Shown in pieces: positions 1 through 4,965 of a stretch of DNA of 7,424 bases; positions within the stretch are counted from its first letter, which is position 1; the number at the start of each line of letters is the position of its first letter. A program made the position numbers and the translations under genes. The stretch lies in the NCBI GenBank assembly GCA_026647385.1, contig JAPKGY010000444.1, positions 1 through 7,424 on the forward strand, written 5' to 3'. This stretch comes from Phycisphaerae bacterium (GTDB taxonomy: Bacteria; Planctomycetota; Phycisphaerae; UBA1845; PWPN01). The notes beneath the pieces are model-generated. The model worked only from the letters and a program-made list of their open reading frames with translations. It did no database searches and was not told the DNA's origin.

Positions 1-631
1 CAAGCCGGCTGAGCTTGTCGCAGAAACGGCGGACGGCACCCGCAATCTGACTGTTGACGCCGCCGGCAACCCGGTTGCCCCAAGCCTCCCGGGCCAGGGT
101 CAATATCGCGCCGCATTGGGGCATGGTGGTGGGATGGCGCAGGCGGTTACAGAGCCCGTACATGCCGTTCAACTGACTCACGAGCAGCTCGCCCGCGCCG
201 ATCGCCTGTTCGAGCCGGTACCGCCCGTCGGGAATGCCGCCGGATTCGCCGGCCGGGGCCGCCTGCGGCTCCGCCTCCACATCGGCGAAACCCGCGAGCT
301 GCTCGGCGAGCTGTTCGACCTGCTCTTTCAAGGTCTCGATCGCCTGCGTACATTCCCGCTGCTCGCATTCTAGATCTGTAAACTTCTCTCGACAGGTGTC
401 GAGCTTTCCCGCTTTCGTGCCCAGGAGCGAGGACATGAGGCCGGTCCACGACACCGATTCCAGTTCGCCGATCTCCTCGCGCACCTGGTCGAGATAGATC
501 CCGATCGTGTCCAGGCGATAGACCTCGCGGTCCAACGCCTCGCGAGCGTCGGCCAGGGTCCGTTGGAGCTGGTCGCGGGCCGCCCGCCGGTCCTGAATCG
601 CTTCCGCTGGGTTATCGGACTGCTCGCTCAT
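1..631 (-). CDS. Coiled-coil protein of unknown function, N-terminal 210 residues (3' end outside the window)
   Basis: I do not recognise this gene by function. An ATG at 631 opens a frame with no stop for 210 codons to the window edge. It is preceded by GGAG seven bases upstream and by the same ATACC-ATG spacing seen at the flagellin start. The protein begins MSEQSDNPAE. Residues about 11-58 and 76-116 are rich in Glu, Gln, Arg and Leu with heptad-like spacing, so two coiled-coil helices are likely. Between them lies a hydrophobic-Gly turn (SWTGLMSSLLGTKAGK, 61-76) that may form a helical hairpin. A low-complexity Ala/Pro/Gly linker (119-133) leads into a second, more globular segment. Cysteines at 80, 89, 94, 161, 173 and 204 are notable for a helical protein. 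There is no signal peptide or membrane segment in this part, so it is probably cytoplasmic. From memory the 'TGL..SLLGTK.GKL' turn resembles uncharacterised helical proteins in other phyla; this is weak. It lies downstream of flagellin but behind a terminator, so a flagellar role is not supported. Confidence 0.75.
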   Translation of the reverse strand, partial: MSEQSDNPAEAIQDRRAARDQLQRTLADAREALDREVYRLDTIGIYLDQVREEIGELESVSWTGLMSSLLGTKAGKLDTCREKFTDLECEQRECTQAIETLKEQVEQLAEQLAGFADVEAEPQAAPAGESGGIPDGRYRLEQAIGAGELLVSQLNGMYGLCNRLRHPTTMPQCGAILTLAREAWGNRVAGGVNSQIAGAVRRFCDKLSRL

Positions 632-636
632 GGTAT

Positions 637-708
637 CTCCGATCCGCCGGGCCCATGCTTCGGAGGGGGCGGAGGCCCGGGCTATCCGGGTCTTCGGCCG
701 GATCGGAG
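637..708 (-). promoter_or_regulatory. Inverted repeat that would sequester the Shine-Dalgarno of the coiled-coil gene
   Basis: On the transcript side, CTCCGATCCG (708-699) is the perfect complement of CGGATCGGAG (646-637), whose last four bases GGAG are the ribosome-binding site. Immediately inside, CCGGGCC (680-674) pairs with GGCCCGG (653-647). The 17 bases 653-637 can therefore be continuously paired, with an 18-nt one-sided bulge (698-681) and a 20-nt apical loop. This would hide the ribosome-binding site unless the stem is opened. The pairing is seen directly; the regulatory role is inference. Confidence 0.5.
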
Positions 709-725
709 CGGCAAATGAGATCTGA

Positions 726-741
726 CCCGGTCCGGACCGGG
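726..741. repeat. Perfect 16-bp palindrome (CCCGGTCCGGACCGGG)
   Basis: A self-complementary 16-mer lies between the flagellin terminator and the start of the coiled-coil gene. It could be an operator for a dimeric regulator or a hairpin in the leader. It lies in sequence rich in CCGG, so some of its symmetry may reflect base composition. Confidence 0.4.
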
Positions 742-798
742 ACAGGCCGGGTGAAAAACGCTTCCCGGGCCGTCTCCGACTGCACACCGCGGGCGCAT

Positions 799-836
799 AA
801 AAAACCCGGCCTCGCCCTTGTGGGGACGAGACCGGA
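799..836 (-). terminator. Rho-independent terminator of the flagellin transcript
   Basis: Read on the minus strand, CCGG-(T)-CTCG-(T)-CCCC pairs back to GGG-CGAG-(G)-CCGG through a short ACAA-type loop, and the stem is followed directly by GG(G) and six T residues. It sits 73 bases past the flagellin stop codon, the expected place, and separates flagellin from the coiled-coil gene downstream. Confidence 0.85.
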
Positions 837-908
837 TTTGGGAGAATCCCTCGATTCACTCCACCGCCATCCGTGGCTCGAATCAAGCGCCTTCCGTGGC
901 TATTTCGT

Positions 909-2324
909 TCACCGGAGCAGTGACAGCACGTTCTGAGGCAGCTGGTTGGCCACACCCAGAATGGAAGTCGTGCTCTGGACCAGGATCTGGGCCCGGGTCA
1001 TGGCGGCGACTTCCGACGCGATGTCGGCGTCCCGGATGGCGGACTCCGCCGCCGTGACGTTTTCCAGCGCGACGCGCTGGCTGTTGATATTGGTTTCGAT
1101 CTGGTTGCGTTGCAGTCCGCCGAGTCGGCCTCGCAGGACAGCCACCTGCTGGATCGCCTCGACGAGGATCCGCTCCGCCTCGGCCGTATAGCCGGCGTTG
1201 ACCGCCCGGCTGCCGCCGTCCTTGATCGTGTAGAGGTATCCGACGTCGGCGTTACCGAGGCTGCTGCTGCCCACGTTGGGGATGCCGATCGAGACCTGGC
1301 CGCTCGTGTTGACCTCCGGCCCGATCTGGTAAGTCGCCCCACCGCCGGTAATCTGGAAGGTGGTGGTGCCCAGGATGGTACCGCGGTCGGCCGTCAGCAG
1401 CAGGTGCAGGTCGAGGCCGTTGGCCCGCAAGGACGCCTCCAGGCCCTGGACCGATGCCCGCTGCCCGTTGATCAGCACGCCGGCGTCCTGGCCGTCATCG
1501 CTGGCGGTCGAGCCGGTCGAGACGATAAAGCTGCCGTCGATGGGCTTGACGGACACCATGGCATCGCTGCCGTAGGCCTGACTGTTGATGTAGACCTTGT
1601 TGTCCGAGCTGGCCACCGCGGACACGCCGGTCGCATAGCTCACCGCGTTAATGCCCGAGGCAATGCTCGCCGCCGTCGAGCCGGAGATGAAGGACAACAC
1701 TTCCGTGCCCGTGGTGCCCGCGACCTGTATGGTCACGTTCTCGGTCAAGCCCGCGCCCGCGGAGAACACCACCTGCGCGGTCTGAGCGGACTGGGTCACT
1801 TCCACGGTCACGTTCTGGTACGAGCCCTTGGGCACGCGGGCTCCGAAGACCGTCAAGGTCGAAATCGCCGAGGCTTTGATGCCCGACGTCGTATACTCGT
1901 AATTGCCGTTGATCAGCTTCTGGCCGCCGAACTGCGTGGTGTTCGCGATCCGGTCGATCGCCTCGATGATCGAGTCGATCTGCAACTGGTCGGCCTTCAG
2001 CTCCTCCTCGCTGTTCGCACCGAGGTTGGCTGCGTGGATGATCAGGCCGCGAATGTCCAGCAGCAGCGACGAGATCTCGTTCAGCGCGCCTTCAGCCGTC
2101 GAGATCACGTTGATCGCGCGCTGCGAGTTCTCGATCGCCTGGCTGATCCCGCGCATTTCGTTGCGCAGGGTCTCGGAGGCGATGAGCCCCGCCGGGTCGT
2201 CACGGCCGCGATTGATTCTCAGGCCGCTGCTCAACCGCTCGAGGCGGGTTTTCAAATCGGCCTGATTGGCCGCCAGCCGGTGGATGGCTGTAATCGAGGG
2301 GATGTTCGTGTTGATGACACTCAT
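909..2324 (-). CDS. fliC: Flagellin, 471 aa, filament subunit
   Basis: Structural subunit of the flagellar filament, exported through the flagellar type III apparatus and polymerised outside the cell. The start at 2324 is chosen because MSVINTNIPSITAIHRLAAN is the canonical flagellin N-terminus and GGGAGGA lies six to seven bases upstream; an in-frame ATG at 2510 would add 62 unrelated residues. The N-terminal D0/D1 helices cover about 1-145, with LSSGLRINRGRDDPAGL at 31-47 and the QKLINGNY motif near 135-142. The central variable region (about 150-375) contains a flagellin hook-IN type segment (about 216-310, including AGVLINGQRASVQGLEASLR). The C-terminal D1/D0 helix is about 380-471, with SAIRDADIASEVAAMTRAQIL and a terminal NQLPQNVLSLLR. 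Both conserved ends and the length are intact, so the gene appears functional. It has its own terminator downstream and a long structured upstream region. No other flagellar gene is visible in the window. Confidence 0.96.
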   Translation of the reverse strand: MSVINTNIPSITAIHRLAANQADLKTRLERLSSGLRINRGRDDPAGLIASETLRNEMRGISQAIENSQRAINVISTAEGALNEISSLLLDIRGLIIHAANLGANSEEELKADQLQIDSIIEAIDRIANTTQFGGQKLINGNYEYTTSGIKASAISTLTVFGARVPKGSYQNVTVEVTQSAQTAQVVFSAGAGLTENVTIQVAGTTGTEVLSFISGSTAASIASGINAVSYATGVSAVASSDNKVYINSQAYGSDAMVSVKPIDGSFIVSTGSTASDDGQDAGVLINGQRASVQGLEASLRANGLDLHLLLTADRGTILGTTTFQITGGGATYQIGPEVNTSGQVSIGIPNVGSSSLGNADVGYLYTIKDGGSRAVNAGYTAEAERILVEAIQQVAVLRGRLGGLQRNQIETNINSQRVALENVTAAESAIRDADIASEVAAMTRAQILVQSTTSILGVANQLPQNVLSLLR

Positions 2325-2328
2325 GGTA

Positions 2329-2335
2329 TCCTCCC
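2329..2335 (-). promoter_or_regulatory. Strong ribosome-binding site of flagellin
   Basis: On the minus strand GGGAGGA precedes the ATG at 2324 with the spacer TACC. It decides the start of flagellin against the in-frame upstream ATG at 2510, which has no comparable site. It also contains a GGA core, as in CsrA-binding sites that overlap flagellin ribosome-binding sites in other bacteria. Confidence 0.8.
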
Positions 2336-2370
2336 TGACAGTCGGGCAAGTATCCGTTCTTGCGCCGGAA

Positions 2371-2581
2371 GGGACACAGCCTTGTGTCCCATGGGCCGAA
2401 GCTCCTTCGCGTTGGGTCGGAAGCCTCGACCGGAACCCGACCCGCCAGCGGCGGATTCCACCGCCCCTCATGCGGGGTGACCCGTGGACCCGGTCTTGAA
2501 ACAGATCCACAAGCCGATTCGATCAGGCTGATCATTCCCATCAGCCCCCCACCATCCCTGGTGAGTCGCCGCGACTCGGCT
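2371..2581 (-). promoter_or_regulatory. Dense array of hairpins upstream of flagellin, possible structured leader RNA
   Basis: Perfect inverted repeats follow one another here (plus coordinates). H1 is 2563-2569/2571-2577 (GAGTCGC/GCGACTC). H2 is 2550-2554/2559-2563. H3 is 2526-2532/2540-2546 (GGCTGAT/ATCAGCC, 7-nt loop). A further arm pair is 2484-2488/2506-2510. H4 is 2464-2467/2474-2477. H5 is 2442-2446/2450-2454. H6 is 2414-2420/2437-2443. H7 is 2371-2378/2383-2390 (GGGACACA/TGTGTCCC, tetraloop). An outer stem 2512-2517/2576-2581 (AGCCGA/TCGGCT) would close H1-H3 into a 70-nt cloverleaf. H7 ends 47 bases from the flagellin start. Whether all of this is transcribed is unknown, because no flagellin promoter could be fixed. 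No hairpin has a T-run, so these are not intrinsic terminators. High GC makes some chance pairing expected. Confidence 0.45.
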
Positions 2582-2706
2582 CCATGACCACCGCTCGCGG
2601 CTTGGACGACCTGTTGCGGGCCGCCATCGCCTTGAGGCTCGATCCATCAGGCCTGGACGGATCTCGCCAAAGGCATTCGGGATTTCGACTGATTTCCCGG
2701 ACCCTC

Positions 2707-2759
2707 TTTAGTTATAAATAATAAGTCCGAAATCCTGCTGGCATAATGAGATATCGGAC
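2707..2759. promoter_or_regulatory. AT-rich island with an adjoining imperfect inverted repeat
   Basis: A stretch made almost only of A and T (TTTAGTTATAAATAATAA, 2707-2724) stands out in otherwise GC-rich DNA. It abuts an inverted repeat GTCCGAAAT (2725-2733) / ATATCGGAC (2751-2759), eight of nine positions paired with a 17-nt loop. On the minus strand the repeat is followed by a T-rich run, which would suit a weak terminator for the sulfatase transcript. The TATTAT it contains could instead be a -10 element for flagellin. I cannot decide between them. Confidence 0.3.
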
Positions 2760-2969
2760 GTGGCGTCTCCCTCCGTAGACCGCCATTGCCCGCCGCAATC
2801 GGCCCCCGGACTCGGGCAGATCGCCCCGGAAGGACCCGATCCAGCCCACTGCGGTGGCCTCTGGCCCCGCCGCCGACGTTCCCACCCATCCGCCCGGACC
2901 GGCCGCTGAACTCCGGCGGGTATCGTCGACCGCCCCTTATCGGACTTGAAACCTGTTCCTCATCGCGTG

Positions 2970-2990
2970 TTTCGCGAATTTCGCGGTTCC
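2970..2990. repeat. Short CGCGAAA-type repeat with 13-bp dyad
   Basis: Read on the minus strand, CGCGAAA-like units recur at a spacing of about nine to ten bases after GGAACC. The central CGCGAATTTCGCG (2973-2985) is a perfect 6-1-6 inverted repeat. Similar 'GGAACC(A/G)CGAAA' intergenic repeats are familiar from several environmental bacterial genomes, but I cannot verify a copy number here. Confidence 0.35.
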
Positions 2991-3044
2991 ATGAGTTCGA
3001 TCAGAAATCTCATCGGCCATGGCAATCCCGACTCCAGACGATTC

Positions 3045-4546
3045 CTACTCCGCGGGCTGCGAGGCCGTCTCCGGCGGAACATGGTTCGGGCCGGGACCCT
3101 GGTATTGCTTCCAATACAGTGCCTTGAACGGATTGATCCGCGGCGCGGTCTGGTACGCCTCTTCGTTGACCAGGCAGGGCAAAGTCTCATCCCACCATGC
3201 GTCATAGGCCTTGGCGAGCCGGGCCGCCACCTCGGGATGTTGAGCGGCGAGGTTCTTGGTTTCGCCGGGATCGGTTTGCAGATCGTAGAGCTCTCCCAGA
3301 TCGCCTTTGGGGAAGTACAGATACTGCCGCCAGCGCACGCTGCACGCGCCGAACTTGACCGGGGGCGTGCCTGGCGCCCATCGGCCAACGTGCGTAAAGA
3401 GCATCCGGTCGTCATGCCACCGGGCGGCTGCATCCTGCAGAAGCGGGATCAGACTGAAGCCTTCAAACCCGGCACGGGTCTCGGCCGACACCGTCGCACC
3501 CGCCAGTTCCACCAGCGTGGGGAAGAGATCCACGTGCGCGGTCAGCGCCCGGACCGGCCCCGGCTTCAGCGTTCCGGGCCATCGCCACAAACACATCGCC
3601 CGGGTACCGCCGTTGTGCGCGGTGAGCTTGCCGCCCTTCATCCCGGCGTTGAAGATCCGGCAGCCGGCCGTCCCGCCGTTGTCGTTCATGAAAATGACCA
3701 GGGTATCGCGCTCGAGCCCCCACTCCTCCAACCTGGCCATCAGCCTGCCGACGTTGTCGTCGATGTTCGTAATCATGCCCAGGAACTTGGCTGCCTCGAC
3801 GGGCGCGGAACCCTTCCTGCCTTGGTCTCGAGTCTTGCCTTCCTGGCCGACCTTGGCATCGCCCGCCGGGAAATAAGACGCCAGTCGGCCGGCGTACATC
3901 TTCTCGTATTCAGCCGGCACCTCGTGAGGCTGATGCGGCGCGTTCGTGGGAATGTAACAGAAGAAAGGCCGATCGCCCTTGCGATCCTTGATCGACTGAA
4001 GTAGCTGTTTCCGGGCGCATCGCCGCAACTTCCCGGAAAAGTTTGACCGATCCCTCCCGCCCCGTGAATAAACACCTCGTCGAAGCCGCGACGCTGCGGC
4101 TGATAGGCTTCCTCGTCACCGAGATGCCACTTGCCGAAAATACCGGTGGCGTATCCCGCGGACTTGAGCACCTCAGCCAGGGTCGTGGCCTTCAGGCTCA
4201 TCCGCTCGCGTTCGTGGATCGTGTGGGTCACCCCCGACTTGAACTCGTGCCTGCCGGTGAAAATCGAACACCGCGTCGGCGCACAGGTGGGGCTGACCTG
4301 GAAATCCTCGAACCGCACACCCTCGTCGTAAAACCGGTCGATGTGGGGCGTTTTGATGACCGGGTTTCCGTTGCGGGCGAGGTCGCCGTACCCCTGGTCG
4401 TCGGTGAGGATCAGGATGACGTTGGGCCGTCGCCCAGCCAGTCCGGATCGGGCATCGCCCCGGGAGGCGGTTTGACCGAGGCTGAGCACCGCCAGGCAAG
4501 ACGCCAACGCCCGGGACACACCTCCGGCATTTGCAAGATTCGGCAT
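3045..4546 (-). pseudogene. Secreted arylsulfatase-type sulfatase, frameshifted and apparently missing an internal segment
   Basis: Sulfatases of this family hydrolyse sulfate esters outside the cytoplasm using a formylglycine made from an active-site Cys. The start at 4546 has AAGGAG eight bases upstream and a plausible signal peptide (about residues 1-28). The first frame (residues 1-183) holds metal-binding TDDQGYGD (48-55), the active site CAPTR (88-92) and GKWHLG (138-143). It then reads RRGFDEVFIHG...GDAPGNSYF. At about 3998 the homologous reading moves to a second frame (SIKDRKGDRPFFCYIPTNAPH), which continues with the metal-binding MNDNGGT and a normal C-terminus to the TAG at 3045. 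The two frames are out of register, and from memory of the family about 25-30 residues normally lie between NSYF and the RPFF segment. A deletion with loss of frame is therefore likely, not a single sequencing slip. Left to itself the first frame would give a truncated 257-aa product. It is transcribed divergently from the NnrS-like gene. Confidence 0.8.
3990..4003 (-). other. Frameshift and likely deletion junction in the sulfatase gene
   Basis: The first frame ends its family-like sequence at TAC TTC (4003-3998, residues Tyr-Phe of NSYF). The second frame is homologous from about CAG TCG ATC AAG (3998 onward). The two readings meet at TACTTCAGTCGATC, so the lesion can be placed within a few bases. 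Confidence 0.7.
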
Positions 4547-4697
4547 GGGGCCACTCCTTGTGTTTCGCCGAAATGATACCGGTTGCGGCGTTCGCCAGCC
4601 ATTCGATCGCGCCCGAATTCGACGCGCGACCCGGTCACCGGCGCGCCCCTCATGGTTTCGGCCGTTGTGGGGTGACTCGCCTGGTCAGCGGTGGCCT

Positions 4698-4740
4698 GGG
4701 CGAACTCGTTCGCCCGTGGTGTCTGCAAGCAAGACACGGG
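4698..4740. promoter_or_regulatory. Operator-like perfect dyad and adjoining hairpin between divergent genes
   Basis: GGGCGAAC (4698-4705) and GTTCGCCC (4708-4715) form a perfect 8-2-8 inverted repeat. Directly overlapping it, CCC-(GTG)-GTGTCT (4713-4724) pairs with AGACAC-GGG (4732-4740) around a 7-nt loop. The dyad lies about 95 bp upstream of the nnrS-side promoter and about 150 bp upstream of the sulfatase start. It is a candidate binding site for a dimeric regulator. Confidence 0.4.
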
Positions 4741-4810
4741 CCAACGAATCAGCCCATGCCCCCCGGCCGAAACGGTTCCGGACCGCTCGTCGCCGGGGCG
4801 CACAATCCGC

Positions 4811-4838
4811 TTGACGATCGCGGCGAGCCCGCTACAAT
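4811..4838 (+). promoter_or_regulatory. Sigma70-type promoter for the NnrS-like gene
   Basis: TTGACG (4811-4816) and TACAAT (4833-4838) each match the consensus at five of six bases and are 16 bp apart. Transcription would begin near 4845, giving a leader of about 120 nt before the ATG at 4966. A short inverted repeat CTGGA (4839-4843) / TCCAG (4852-4856) straddles the expected start point. No FNR/NnrR-type TTGAT-N4-ATCAA box is seen. Confidence 0.65.
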
Positions 4839-4965
4839 CTGGATACAAAGGTCCAGTTATCTCGCCCCGGACGGCGTTCGCCTTTCGGCGGGCGGATTTC
4901 AGGTCGGTTCGACGCGAGCGCGGATCGGGCGCTACCATTAACAGAATCCGATTCAGAGGATAACC

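Larger units (their letters stand above)
2582..3044. other. Intergenic stretch between sulfatase and flagellin genes, no gene seen
   Basis: No open frame here has a convincing start, ribosome-binding site or recognisable product. The stretch holds the 3' flank of the sulfatase remnant, a CGCGAAA-type repeat near 2970-2990, an AT-rich island at about 2707-2760, and presumably the flagellin promoter, which I could not place with confidence. Confidence 0.6.

Noticed and set aside
1110..2480. A 456-codon open frame on the plus strand opposite flagellin
   Set aside because: Antisense shadow of an unmistakable flagellin; the product is low-complexity Arg/Gly/Ala/Asp with no motif.
2325..2510. A 62-residue N-terminal extension of flagellin starting at an upstream in-frame ATG
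   Set aside because: The extension is unrelated to flagellins, runs through the hairpin array, and the start at 2324 has the proper N-terminus and a strong ribosome-binding site.
2512..2581. A tRNA gene, suggested by the 70-nt cloverleaf-like folding
   Set aside because: There is no TTCRA T-loop with a T-stem, no 7-nt anticodon loop on a 5-bp stem in the right place, and no proper 7-bp acceptor stem.
2671..2711. A possible sigma28 promoter for flagellin (TAAA ... GTCGAAAT on the minus strand)
   Set aside because: The spacer is 17 rather than about 15 bases and the -10 element matches poorly; it would also require a leader of about 350 nt.
3990..4003. Programmed ribosomal frameshifting in the sulfatase
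   Set aside because: No slippery heptamer or downstream stem was seen, and the apparent absence of about 25-30 family residues at the same point argues for a deletion.
2946..4004. A 352-codon open frame on the plus strand opposite the sulfatase
   Set aside because: Antisense shadow; the minus strand carries sulfatase motifs across the same stretch in its second frame.
4573..4578. TATCAT on the minus strand as a -10 element for the sulfatase gene
   Set aside because: No acceptable -35 element lies at the right distance, so it was not annotated.
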